From the NCBI GenBank assembly GCA_963795055.1, contig CAWCGJ010000019.1:128556-192555 (forward strand): DNA of 64,000 bases, read 5' to 3'. Origin of the DNA: JASHPR01 sp963795055. Lineage in GTDB: Bacteria > Actinomycetota > Actinomycetes > Streptosporangiales > Streptosporangiaceae. Of the stretch, positions 55,660 through 63,963 are shown one piece after another. The notes under the pieces were generated by a model. That model made no database searches. It was not told the origin of the DNA and worked only from the letters and a program-made list of their open reading frames with translations. How positions within the stretch are numbered: position 1 is the first letter of the stretch; each line of letters starts with the position of its first letter. The translations under genes were made by a program, and so were the position numbers.

Positions 55660-57108
55660 ATGGCCAAGCATGCGGTGGTGATCGCCGGCGGAGGTCCGAC
55701 AGGAATGATGCTGGCGGCTGAGCTGGCCCTGGCTCAGGTCGATGTCGTCATCGTTGAACGACGCGCCACGCCGGATCCCGACCGCTCACGCGCCGGCGGT
55801 CTGCACGCGCGCACCATCGAAGTGCTCGATCAGCGCGGCGTCGCCGATCGGTTTCTCGAGGAGGGGAAGGCGATGCAGATCCAGGGATTCGGCCGGATCC
55901 CCTTGGACATCAGTGATTTCCCATCCCGCCGTAACTACGGGCTCGCCCTCCCCCAGATTCAGACCGAGCGCCTGCTGGCTACCTGGGTCCGAGAGCTCGG
56001 GGTGCCGACCACGCGCGAACGTGAGGTGACCGGGTTCACCCAGGACGACACCGGCGTCGACGTCGCCCTGTCCGACGGCGCGTCGATCCGGGCGGACTAC
56101 CTGGTCGGGTGCGACGGGGGCCGCAGTGTGATCCGAAAGGCGGCCGATATCGAGTTTGCCGGGTGGGATCCATCGACGAGCTGGCTCATGGCCGAGGTCG
56201 AGATGGTCGGGAAGCCGGAGTTCGGCCTGCGCCCGGGCGGTGGGATCGGCCCGGCCGAGGGCGGAGACCGGATTCGGGTCGTCCTGACCGAACGCCAGGT
56301 CGAGCACACCAGCGAGCCCACCCTGCAGGACGTCAGCGAGGCACTCATCGCCGCCGACGGGACGGACTACGGCGTGCACAGCCTGAGCTGGGCTTCCCGT
56401 TTTACCGACAACACCCGGCAGGCGGCGTCGTATCGCAAGGGGCGCATCCTTCTGGCGGGCGATGCAGCACACGTGCATCCCCCGCTCGGTGGTCAAGGTC
56501 TCAACACCGGTGTCCAGGATGCCGTGAACCTGGGGTGGAAGCTGGCCCAGGTGGTCAAGAAGACATCACCCCAGAGCCTGCTGGACACCTACCACGACGA
56601 ACGTCATCCGGTCGGCGCCCGGGTGTTGCAGAACACCATGGCCCAAGTCGCACTGACCAGCCCCGGCGACCGTCACCAGGCCCTGCGCAACACCATGACC
56701 GAGCTACTGCGCATGGACGAGCCGCGTCAGAGTATCGCCGCCATGATGTCGGGTCTCGACATCCACTACGACCTCGGACCGGGACATCCCCTGCTCGGAC
56801 GACGCATGCCCGATCTGGACATCGCGACCGCCGATGGCCCGCTCCGCGTCTATGAGCTCCTGCACGGCGCCAAGCCGGTGCTGCTCAACCTCGATCAGCC
56901 ACGCGTCGTCGACATCACGCCTTGGACCGACCGGGTCCAGCTGATCGATGCTCGATATGGCGGTCCGTGGGAGCTTCCGGTCCTGGGCTCAGTCAGCGCC
57001 CCGGTCGCCGTGCTGATCCGCCCGGACGGGTACGTCGCCTGGGTGGGAGATGGCACCGACACCGGATTGCGCGACGCCCTGACCACCTGGTTCGGACGTG
57101 GAAACTGA
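55660..57108 (+). CDS. FAD-dependent aromatic-ring monooxygenase (group A)
   Basis: 482 residues from ATG 55660 behind GAAGGAG. FAD-binding features are HAVVIAGGGPTGMMLAAELA, the RAGGLHARTIEVLDQRGVAD region, DYLVGCDGGRSVIRK (DG motif) and RILLAGDAAHVHPPLGGQGL then NTGVQDAVNLGWKL. A C-terminal thioredoxin-like domain (GAKPVLLNLDQPRVVDITPW and PDGYVAWVGDGT) matches polyketide/phenol hydroxylases of the PgaE/RdmE type. It hydroxylates an aromatic substrate with NAD(P)H and oxygen. The stop codon overlaps the ATG of the IS3 relic. Confidence 0.94.
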   Translation: MAKHAVVIAGGGPTGMMLAAELALAQVDVVIVERRATPDPDRSRAGGLHARTIEVLDQRGVADRFLEEGKAMQIQGFGRIPLDISDFPSRRNYGLALPQIQTERLLATWVRELGVPTTREREVTGFTQDDTGVDVALSDGASIRADYLVGCDGGRSVIRKAADIEFAGWDPSTSWLMAEVEMVGKPEFGLRPGGGIGPAEGGDRIRVVLTERQVEHTSEPTLQDVSEALIAADGTDYGVHSLSWASRFTDNTRQAASYRKGRILLAGDAAHVHPPLGGQGLNTGVQDAVNLGWKLAQVVKKTSPQSLLDTYHDERHPVGARVLQNTMAQVALTSPGDRHQALRNTMTELLRMDEPRQSIAAMMSGLDIHYDLGPGHPLLGRRMPDLDIATADGPLRVYELLHGAKPVLLNLDQPRVVDITPWTDRVQLIDARYGGPWELPVLGSVSAPVAVLIRPDGYVAWVGDGTDTGLRDALTTWFGRGN

Positions 57109-57268
57109 TGCCTGCCGCGTACGCCGCCCGCTCGGAGCGCTTCATCCGCGCGATCCCCCGGCCACCCGCGCTGCCAACAGCCGTGTGGATCAACCCGCCA
57201 GCCACGGAGGTGGCCAGCATTCAATAATTTCCGATGCGGTGTCTCATTGGGCTTGACAGGCGCCGTGC
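57108..57268 (+). mobile_element. C-terminal relic of an IS3-family transposase and its end
   Basis: The frame reads MPAAYAARSERFIRAIPRPP then ALPTAVWINPPATEVASIQ, ending at 57227. It matches the tail of actinobacterial IS3-type OrfB transposases (AAHPERFVxxPPxPPxLPxAAWINPP) as I recall it. The following GGTGTCTCATTGGGCTTGAC resembles the terminal sequence of such elements. Only ~40 codons remain. They start on the stop codon of the monooxygenase gene (TGATG). Confidence 0.6.
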
Positions 57269-57596
57269 CTAGGACGAACTGCACTAGAAGTGATCCATTA
57301 GGAGCCGGATCGGCGCACAGTTTCGTGTGCCGCTCATCGCCAGGTACCCGTTCCGCTGGCATTAGTCGGCGTCTGGCTGCTGTGATGTCCTCGCCTGGAT
57401 GAGCTAATCGAAGATCCCCCGTGTATTCCCATGATCCGGTCAGCATCAGGGCGTCCATGGCTCACCCTCGAGCTTGAGTCCCCACGGCAATCCGCTGAGA
57501 TTCATAAATTCGGCATATGCCGGTCATCGCATGGTAAGGAACCGTTTGAACGCGGCCCATACGGTCCAGGGATCGATTCCGGCGAAGGGAGCGAAA
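57269..57596. other. Gap upstream of the phosphoesterase gene, with palindrome CGGCATATGCCG
   Basis: No recognised gene. The perfect 12-base palindrome CGGCATATGCCG at 57511-57522 lies 75 bases before the TTG start of the secreted phosphoesterase and may be an operator or part of the promoter. The rest shows no hairpin or repeat. Confidence 0.45.
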
Positions 57597-59387
57597 TTGA
57601 ACTCGGGAACGAAATTCACGATGGCGGGGGTCGCTGCGTTGGCGATCGCCACGCCGTTGGCGCCGCCTCCCGCCAGCGCCGTCACTGCCGGCCACGCTCA
57701 GATCAAGCACGTGCTCCTGATCTCGGTCGACGGCATGCACCAGTCCGATCTGGACTGGTACGTCGCCAACCATCCCAACTCGGAACTGGCGCGGCTGGCC
57801 ACCGGCGGCGCTGAATACACCGACGCGCAGACCTCCGACCCGTCGGACTCCGATCCGGGCGGCACGGCGCTGATGACCGGCGGCGACCCGAAGGTCACCG
57901 GCATCTACTACGACGACGAGTACAGCCACGGCGTCTTCCCGCCGGGGACGACGAACTGCTCCGGCCCGGTCCCGGGCGGCAACGTCATCTACGACTCGCC
58001 GGACGACAAGCTTCCCGCCGTGCCGGACCTGCTGCATAACGGGAGCGGCAACACCTTCCCCTCGTTCGATGAGGGCGGCTCGATCTACCCGGGCGGCATT
58101 GACACCAACCCCGCCCTGATCATGAACCTGAGTCCGCACCCGCAATCGGGCCTGAACCCGGCGACGTACCCGGTCGACCCGAAGACCTGCAAGCCGATTC
58201 AGCCGTGGGACTACCTGGGGGTCAACACGATCTTCCAGGTGATCCACAACGCCGGCATGCGAACGGCGTGGTCTGACAAGCACGCGATCTACACGTCGTT
58301 CAACGGCCCGGGCTCGAACGGCATGAGCATCGACGACTTCTTCGGGCCCGAGATCGACTCGCAGGCGGTCGAGCCGAACGGCGTGCCGTACCCGGTCGAC
58401 GGCGCGTGGACGGCCGACAACGCCGCGACCAAGCAGTACGACTCCTACAAGGTCCAGGCGGTCATCAACTGGATCAACGGCTACGACCACTCCGGCACCG
58501 GGCCGAAGGTCGGCACGCCGGCGATCTACGGGATGAACTTCCAAACAGTCTCGACCGCCGAGAAGCTGAAGAGCTCCCCGGCGGTGCTGATTGGCCCGAA
58601 CGCGCAGGGCAACTACACCGAGGGCCCGTCGCTGCCCGGCGGGTACGTGACCGTGGACGGCCAACAGGTGCCGGGCCCGCTGCTTCAGCGCGCGCTCGAC
58701 TATGTCAACAACGCCCTGCAGCGAATGGCCGACACGATCCAGGCGGACGGCGAGGCCGACTCGACGGCGATCATCCTGACGGCCAAGCACGGCCAGTCGC
58801 CGCTGAACAACAACCAGCTGCAGCGGATCGACGACGGCCCGATCATTGCCGGCGTCAACGCCGCCTGGGCCGCACAGCATCCGGGCAACCCGACGCTGGT
58901 CGTCCAAGAGGCCGACGACGACGGGCTGCTGTGGTGGCTGTCAGACCGCTCGCAGGCGGCGACTGAGTTCGTCAAGAACTACCTGTGGACGCATACCGCC
59001 CCGGCGGTCAACTACGCCGGCCACACGATCACCGTCCAGCACTCCGGCCTGCGCGAGATCTTCGCCGGCCACCAGGCCGCACACTTCTTCGGCGTCTCGA
59101 ACTCCGACCCGCACCACCCAGACGTGTTCGGGATCGCGCAGGTCGGCACGATCTACACGACCGGCACGAAGATCGCCGAACACGGCGGCGACAACCCGGG
59201 CGATCGGGACGTTCCGCTCGTCGTCTATGCGCCGGGCACCGTCCAGCCTGGCCAGAACGGCAACAGGGTGGAAACGACCCAGGTCGCCCCGACGATCTTG
59301 AAGCTGCTGGGACTCTCTCCGAGCTCGCTTCAGGCCGTCCAGCGAGAGGGCACGCAAGTCCTGCCCGGCCTCGGCAACGGGGATTAA
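57597..59387 (+). CDS. Secreted alkaline phosphatase/nucleotide pyrophosphatase-type phosphoesterase
   Basis: 596 residues from TTG 57597, chosen because GAAGGGAG is five bases upstream; longer starts would precede an uncharged leader. A signal peptide is clear: KFTMAGVAALAIATPLAPPP then ASA. The alkaline-phosphatase superfamily core shows KHVLLISVDGMHQSDLDWYV (metal Asp), TDAQTSDPSDSDPGGTALMT with the candidate nucleophile Thr/Ser, and TAIILTAKHGQSP in place of the usual TADHG, and later AEHGGDNPGDRDVPLVVY with a second metal His region. It likely hydrolyses phosphodiesters or monoesters outside the cell. A strong terminator follows. Confidence 0.88.
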   Translation: MNSGTKFTMAGVAALAIATPLAPPPASAVTAGHAQIKHVLLISVDGMHQSDLDWYVANHPNSELARLATGGAEYTDAQTSDPSDSDPGGTALMTGGDPKVTGIYYDDEYSHGVFPPGTTNCSGPVPGGNVIYDSPDDKLPAVPDLLHNGSGNTFPSFDEGGSIYPGGIDTNPALIMNLSPHPQSGLNPATYPVDPKTCKPIQPWDYLGVNTIFQVIHNAGMRTAWSDKHAIYTSFNGPGSNGMSIDDFFGPEIDSQAVEPNGVPYPVDGAWTADNAATKQYDSYKVQAVINWINGYDHSGTGPKVGTPAIYGMNFQTVSTAEKLKSSPAVLIGPNAQGNYTEGPSLPGGYVTVDGQQVPGPLLQRALDYVNNALQRMADTIQADGEADSTAIILTAKHGQSPLNNNQLQRIDDGPIIAGVNAAWAAQHPGNPTLVVQEADDDGLLWWLSDRSQAATEFVKNYLWTHTAPAVNYAGHTITVQHSGLREIFAGHQAAHFFGVSNSDPHHPDVFGIAQVGTIYTTGTKIAEHGGDNPGDRDVPLVVYAPGTVQPGQNGNRVETTQVAPTILKLLGLSPSSLQAVQREGTQVLPGLGNGD

Positions 59388-59404
59388 CCGCTCCATCTGA
59401 TCGG

Positions 59405-59435
59405 ACTGCGGGGCGGCTCCCAGCCGCCCCGCAGT
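59405..59435 (+). terminator. Strong hairpin terminator after the phosphoesterase gene
   Basis: ACTGCGGGGCGGCT and AGCCGCCCCGCAGT (14-base perfect arms) flank CCC, 17 bases after the stop codon. It has no T-tract, as is usual for high-GC actinobacterial terminators. Confidence 0.8.
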
Positions 59436-59468
59436 GGATCATCCCCGGCCAAACCGCTGCCTCATGCC

Positions 59469-59519
59469 CGGCTGCACGATCTGCGTCATCGGCACGCGAC
59501 CACGCTGCTGCTGGGTGGT
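59469..59519 (+). pseudogene. Tyrosine recombinase (integrase) C-terminal fragment
   Basis: The frame contains RLHDLRHRHATTLLLGG. The HDLRH-x-HAT segment is the conserved box II Arg-His region of tyrosine recombinases (usual form LHDLRHTHAT-LLLAAG). Neither the earlier catalytic Arg nor the tyrosine is present, and the frame runs straight into a tRNA-like sequence. It is an eroded integrase end. Confidence 0.55.
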
Positions 59520-59556
59520 CAAGGGCGGGGTCGAACCCGGACCTTCCGCTTTTCGG
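59514..59556 (-). other. tRNA-Phe 3'-half-like sequence (candidate attachment-site relic)
   Basis: On the minus strand the stretch reads from a CCGAAAA anticodon loop (GAA anticodon, Phe) through GCGGAAGGTC, GGGTTCGACCCCG and CCCTTGACCACC. This closely follows the 3' half of actinobacterial tRNA-Phe genes, including the final CCACC. The T-arm has small changes, and the 5' half does not form a D-arm or acceptor, so it is not a functional tRNA. It lies directly after the integrase fragment, the expected layout of an att site used by integrative elements. Confidence 0.5.
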
Positions 59557-60028
59557 GGACCCGCGTCCCGCAGGTCAGGCAGCCCATTCACGCCCAACCC
59601 GCCAGACAAGACAGCCCTCGACGGGCAAGGCACCCCACTTATCGAACGCGTCGGCTGACGTTCCCGAGGTTCGCCACGCGCGTTCCGGGCCCGGCCTCCG
59701 GGCCTGGCCTGCTCCCGGGATGGAGGCGGGTCCTCGCTGTCCAGGGCGTGGATCGCCAGCCACGCCGCGGCCTCGGTGCAGGTACCGATCGTCCTCGGTG
59801 ACTTCGCGGCGTCGCGAGGGCCAGGGCAAAGGTTTCGATCTTCGGCGCCAGGGTTCCGGCGCGTTCTGGCTTCGCCACCACACTCGACGTGCTGAGAAGC
59901 TGTGCTTTGGGCCGCCAGCGGTTAAAAGGCCTCCTTCTCAGGACGGCCGCCGACAGGAGTGCTTGCTCACGGATGCAGCCCGGCAAGCCCACCAGCGGGG
60001 AGCTGGCAGAGGTATAGCGGAGGCGAAG
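59557..60028. other. Gap between the att relic and the SulP gene
   Basis: No gene recognised. Open frames are long because of GC bias but have no family signature. It holds the promoter of the SulP gene, with GGAGG just before its ATG. Confidence 0.45.
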
Positions 60029-61738
60029 ATGCCGGATTTGGGCGGCCGCTCCTTGCGGCCCCGGCTGCGAATACCCTCGGTGCTGGAGGGGCTGCTGCCT
60101 CTAGACCGGTCCCGCGTGACCGCGGACATGCTTGCCGGGATCACCCTGGCCGCCGTGAGCATCCCCCTGGCGCTCGGCTACGCCAAGATCGCCGGAATGC
60201 CGGTGGTAACTGGCCTGTATACGCTGCTCATCCCCATGGCCGTCTTCGCCGTCCTCGGTTCATCGCGCCACCTGGTCGTCGGCCCGGACTCGGCCACCGC
60301 CGCGATCGTGGGCGGGGCCCTCGCCGGGCACGCGGCCGTCGGCTCGCCGTCCTACATGCGATTGGCCGGGCTTGCGGCCCTGCTCGCCGGCGGGCTGCTG
60401 CTGCTGGCCCGGCTGGCCCGGCTCGGGTTCCTGGCGAACTTCCTATCCCGGACCGTCCTGGTCGGATTCCTCACCGGCGTCGGCATCCGGGTCGCTGCTG
60501 AGCAACTGCCCGACATGCTGGGAGTGACAGTGCCGGGCAAAAGCGTCCTGCGTTGGCTCCTTGACATTGCCCGCACGCTCCCGCAGGTACACCCGGCCGA
60601 TCTGGCGGTCTCGGCCGGGGTCATTATGGTCGTACTGGCCGCCCGGGCGTTCAGCCGCAAGATCCCGGGCCTGCTGATCGCGGTGATCACCGCGATCGTC
60701 GTGAGCCAGGCAGCGGACCTGGCGGGGCACGGCGTAGCGGTGCTCGGCCCGGTTCCGGGAGGACTGCCCAGCCTGGGGTTGCCCGCCCTGAACTGGCATG
60801 ACGCCGCGTTGCTCATCGGCACCGCGCTATCGATGTGCGTGGTCATCCTCGCCCAGAGCGCGGCGACCTCACGCGCCTACGCAGAGAAATACAAGGAAGC
60901 ATTCCGCCAGGACACCGACCTGGTCGGCCTGGGTGCCGCCAATGTGGCAGCCGCGCTGTCTGGGACTTTCGTCGTCAACGGCAGCCCGACCCAGACCCAG
61001 GTAGCCGACAGCGCGGGCGGGCGCAGCCAGCTAGCCCCGCTCACCACCAGTGCGGTGGTGCTCATCGTTTTGCTGCTGCTCACCGGGCCGCTGGCCAGCT
61101 TGCCCCTAGCCGCCCTGGCGGCGATCGTCTTCCTGATCGCCATCAGGCTCATCGACGTCGCCGGGTTGCGGCGCATCCTGGCCAGCCGGCGCCTCGAGTT
61201 CACCATCGCCCTGCTCACCGCCGCCGCGGTCGTGACCCTGGGCGTCGAGGAAGGCATCGCGCTGGCCGTCGCCGCCTCGATCGTCGACCACCTGCGGCAC
61301 ACCTCTCATCCCATCAACCGCGTGCTGGTGAAATCACCAGCCGGGTACTGGCAGCCCATCCCAGTCCAGCCCGGCGCGCGGACCGAGGACGGGCTGGCCG
61401 TCTACCGATTCGGCACGAACCTCTACTACGCCAACGCCCACCACCTCATCGCCGACGTCACGGCCCTCGCCTCGGAGGGAAGCCCACTGCGGTGGGTCGT
61501 TCTCGACGCCGCCGCCATCGGCGACATCGATTACACCGCGGCAGTGGCCCTCACTCGCACCATCGAAGACCTCCGCACGCGGCATAGCCGCTTCGTCATC
61601 AGCAACGCCCTCACCCCGGTGCGCAAGCAACTCGACCGCTACGGCATCAGCGACGCCCTCGGGCCCGATGCCTACTACGGCACTGCCGACGAGGCACTCG
61701 AGGCCTTTCACGCCACAGAGGCGACCAGTAGCGATTAA
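60029..61738 (+). CDS. SulP family anion transporter with STAS domain
   Basis: 569 residues from ATG 60029. The SulP core has about 12-14 helices: VTADMLAGITLAAVSIPLAL then GYAKIAGMPVVTGLYTLLIP, SSRHLVVGPDSATAAIVGGA (signature), FLSRTVLVGFLTGVGIRVAA and NVAAALSGTFVVNGSPTQTQ. The C-terminal STAS domain (about 460-560) has WVVLDAAAIGDIDYTAAVAL. Relatives import sulfate, bicarbonate or other anions. The anion is not determined. It is preceded by the att relic and may be cargo of the old element. Confidence 0.94.
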   Translation: MPDLGGRSLRPRLRIPSVLEGLLPLDRSRVTADMLAGITLAAVSIPLALGYAKIAGMPVVTGLYTLLIPMAVFAVLGSSRHLVVGPDSATAAIVGGALAGHAAVGSPSYMRLAGLAALLAGGLLLLARLARLGFLANFLSRTVLVGFLTGVGIRVAAEQLPDMLGVTVPGKSVLRWLLDIARTLPQVHPADLAVSAGVIMVVLAARAFSRKIPGLLIAVITAIVVSQAADLAGHGVAVLGPVPGGLPSLGLPALNWHDAALLIGTALSMCVVILAQSAATSRAYAEKYKEAFRQDTDLVGLGAANVAAALSGTFVVNGSPTQTQVADSAGGRSQLAPLTTSAVVLIVLLLLTGPLASLPLAALAAIVFLIAIRLIDVAGLRRILASRRLEFTIALLTAAAVVTLGVEEGIALAVAASIVDHLRHTSHPINRVLVKSPAGYWQPIPVQPGARTEDGLAVYRFGTNLYYANAHHLIADVTALASEGSPLRWVVLDAAAIGDIDYTAAVALTRTIEDLRTRHSRFVISNALTPVRKQLDRYGISDALGPDAYYGTADEALEAFHATEATSSD

Positions 61739-62170
61739 CGCCCGCCTCAAGAGCGATGGCAGAGCCCTTTCATCGCCGCCTATCCTCTGTGACAGCAGGC
61801 TCCGGATGTCAGATCAGGCGCTTCCCGGTCAGCCGGCTGCGAGCGTAGTTGCCGAAACTCTCACGGCCAAGATCCTCATCAAGGCGGCTGTGCTGCGCGT
61901 CGCTGCGGCGCGAGTCATTGACCCCACCTGCCTATGAAGTAGATGTCGCGGCCGGAGCCTCCTTCGCACCACCACAGGGGCTGGTTATCGGCGGTCCGGG
62001 GGTGCGCGGTCAGCTGGTGCCTCGGGCGGGGTATGGCACAGTCTCTGCCGCCGCCCGCGGTCCGGATCGCCACGCGGCCGCGGAAGGAGATCGAGTGCTT
62101 ACTCGTGCTAGCGTCGGCTGCGGACTCCGTCGTGAAGCGGTGTGAGACCCTAACCAGTGGAAGGTGCCAG
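61739..62170. other. Gap without a confident gene
   Basis: No recognised gene or strong repeat. A 43-codon frame starting at ATG 61807 has no family signature. The promoter of the VOC gene lies at the right end, before GGAAGG at about 62159. Confidence 0.45.
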
Positions 62171-62635
62171 ATGGCCGAGCTCCCACCACCGCCAGAGGGA
62201 ATTGTGCTGACCCGCTTCATCGTCTCGGACGATGTCGAGCGCTCTCGGCGCTTCTACACCGAAGTACTCGGCGGCAGGGTGGAACGTCCCGGAGACCCGG
62301 TCAATGTTGCGCTAGCCAATAGCTGGATCGTCATCAATGGCGGCGGAGGCCCGACCGATGACAAGCCGGCGGTCACCCTGGAGACGCCACGCGATCCCGA
62401 CCGGGTCAGCAGCTTTCTCAATATCCGGGTCAAGGACATCGACGCTGTGTACGCCGAATGGAGCGCCCGGGGTGCTCAATTCCTGACACCGCCGAAACAG
62501 CACCAGTACGAGAAGCGTTGCTACATCCGCGATCCCGACGGTCACCTGATCGAAGTAGGGCAAACCACAGACCCAGGGGGTGACTGGTCGCCCGCGCACT
62601 GGCCATCGAGTACGCCCGCCGAGGAGTCCGGGTGA
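62171..62635 (+). CDS. VOC (glyoxalase/bleomycin-resistance) superfamily protein
   Basis: 154 residues from ATG 62171. VOC features are LTRFIVSDDVERSRRFYTEV, LGGRVERPGDPVNVALANSW, LNIRVKDIDAVYAEWSARGA and CYIRDPDGHLIEVGQTTD, the last carrying the metal-binding Glu. It may be a lyase, an isomerase or an antibiotic-sequestering protein. Its 3' end overlaps the SDR relic in another frame. Confidence 0.92.
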   Translation: MAELPPPPEGIVLTRFIVSDDVERSRRFYTEVLGGRVERPGDPVNVALANSWIVINGGGGPTDDKPAVTLETPRDPDRVSSFLNIRVKDIDAVYAEWSARGAQFLTPPKQHQYEKRCYIRDPDGHLIEVGQTTDPGGDWSPAHWPSSTPAEESG

Positions 62636-62694
62636 ATGCCGAGGTCACCGGCGAAATCCCCCACATCAACGGTGGCCAGTCCCCCGGGCACTAG
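62584..62694 (+). pseudogene. SDR C-terminal relic with internal deletion
   Basis: The frame has no start codon, directly following an in-frame stop. It reads LVARALAIEYARRGVRVNA then EVTGEIPHINGGQSPGH and a stop. The first half is the SDR segment after the catalytic Lys (ALAIEYAPRGVRVNAVAPG); the second is the SDR C-terminus (VTGEILHVDGGQSAGH). About 60 residues normally between them are missing. It overlaps the VOC gene end. Confidence 0.6.
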
Positions 62695-63063
62695 CCTCGA
62701 TCCACCGCGTGACGCTCAGTAGCTGAGATGGGCGAGTGGCGCGCCCTGGTGACCATCGGCGACCCAGCGCCGCTGGCGCCAAGCCCGACGGCACCGTGAC
62801 AGGCGACGCCTTCGCCCCTGCCACCTGGCCGATAAGAGCCGCTGATCGGCCTTCGTGCAGTCCGCGTGCACCAACGAACGGCGAACGACGGCCACAGACG
62901 GGCAGCAGCGGTCAATCTGAGATCTCGGCCGCTGACGATCCCTGACTGGCACGGTCGGCGACGATCTGCCGAATCCTCATTGTGTATCAGGCTGCCGGTG
63001 GCTCCCTCTGAATGAGTGTTCACTCGTTCAATTCACTGGTCAACGCGGGGAAGAGATTGTCAG
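62695..63063. other. Gap without a confident gene
   Basis: No family-bearing gene is visible on either strand. No striking hairpin. Promoter for the peptidoglycan-binding mini-protein is expected near its right end. Confidence 0.45.
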
Positions 63064-63267
63064 ATGGCGCTTACGTGGCCCCCGGAGCAGGGATCCGCGG
63101 GCGAGGACGTCAGGACCGTCCAGTACCCGGTGACGGCGCAGGACCACCCCACGGAGGTGGACGGTGACTTCGGTCCGCTGACGAAGGCTGCTGTGCAGGC
63201 CGTTCATTCGTCGCGCGGGCTGGGCGCCGACGGGATCGTCGGGCCGCAAACCTGGCCTCACCGATAG
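63064..63267 (+). CDS. Small peptidoglycan-binding-like protein (PG_binding_1)
   Basis: 67 residues from ATG 63064. The domain reads MALTWPPEQGSAGEDVRTVQ, TEVDGDFGPLTKAAVQAVHS and GADGIVGPQTWPHR, nearly a full PG_binding_1 repeat. The usual conserved AFQ near the middle is replaced by AVH, and no signal peptide or catalytic partner is attached. It may be a degraded cell-wall-hydrolase module or a small cytosolic binding protein. The pentapeptide-repeat gene follows 9 bases later. Confidence 0.65.
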   Translation: MALTWPPEQGSAGEDVRTVQYPVTAQDHPTEVDGDFGPLTKAAVQAVHSSRGLGADGIVGPQTWPHR

Positions 63268-63276
63268 CAGCCGCGC

Positions 63277-63963
63277 ATGGATCCCATCGTCCAATCCGCG
63301 CTCATCAGCGCCGCCGCGACCCTCGTAGGCGTGGGAGGCACCGTAGCAGTGGCGATCGTGGGTTTCCAATCCACGAGCAAGACCAACCGGAACACCATCG
63401 ACTCGGTCCTTGAAGGGCAGGTAACCGACCGCTACACGAAAGCGATCGAGCAACTCGGCTCAGACAAGATTGACGTGCGCACCGGCGGTATCTACGCCCT
63501 CGAACGCATCGCTCACGACTCGGCCAAAGACCACCCAGTCGTGATGGAGATGCTCACCGCGTTCATACGCGAGCATTCGCGCGAGCAGTGGCCGCCGCCA
63601 GACCACCAGGGCCAGACGCGCCGATGGACACGGCGCGACGTCCAGGCCGCCGTCACTGTGGTCGGACGACGGAATGCAAAGTACGACATCCCCGACCGGC
63701 CACTTGACCTCTACTACGCGAACCTCACCCGCGCCAACATTGTCGGCGCCAACCTCCGCCGCGCGATTCTGCGCCGTGTGGAACTCACTGCGGCGAATCT
63801 TACTGGCGCGATCCTTGCTGAAACAGACCTCATCGACGTGAACCTGCGCGACGCGAACCTAACCGGCGCGGACCTTACCGGCGCCAGGTGGACTGCAGGT
63901 TCACCAGCTCCGGAGGGCTGGAAACTAGACACCGGTTCTGGCCGGCTAACTCGGAGACAATAA
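63277..63963 (+). CDS. Membrane-anchored pentapeptide-repeat protein
   Basis: 228 residues from ATG 63277. An N-terminal helix ALISAAATLVGVGGTVAVAI anchors it. A conserved segment follows: QVTDRYTKAIEQLGSDKIDV, RTGGIYALERIAHDSAKDHP. After TRRDVQAAVTVVGRRN come about ten pentapeptide units (ANLTRANIVGANLRRAILRR and LTGAILAETDLIDVNLRDAN then LTGADLTGARW). This actinobacterial type has unknown function; the repeats form a right-handed beta helix. Confidence 0.9.
   Translation: MDPIVQSALISAAATLVGVGGTVAVAIVGFQSTSKTNRNTIDSVLEGQVTDRYTKAIEQLGSDKIDVRTGGIYALERIAHDSAKDHPVVMEMLTAFIREHSREQWPPPDHQGQTRRWTRRDVQAAVTVVGRRNAKYDIPDRPLDLYYANLTRANIVGANLRRAILRRVELTAANLTGAILAETDLIDVNLRDANLTGADLTGARWTAGSPAPEGWKLDTGSGRLTRRQ

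Noticed and set aside
59514..59590. A functional tRNA gene
   Set aside because: Only the anticodon-loop-to-CCA half resembles tRNA-Phe; the T-stem has mismatches and there is no matching D-arm or 5' acceptor, so it is treated as an att relic.
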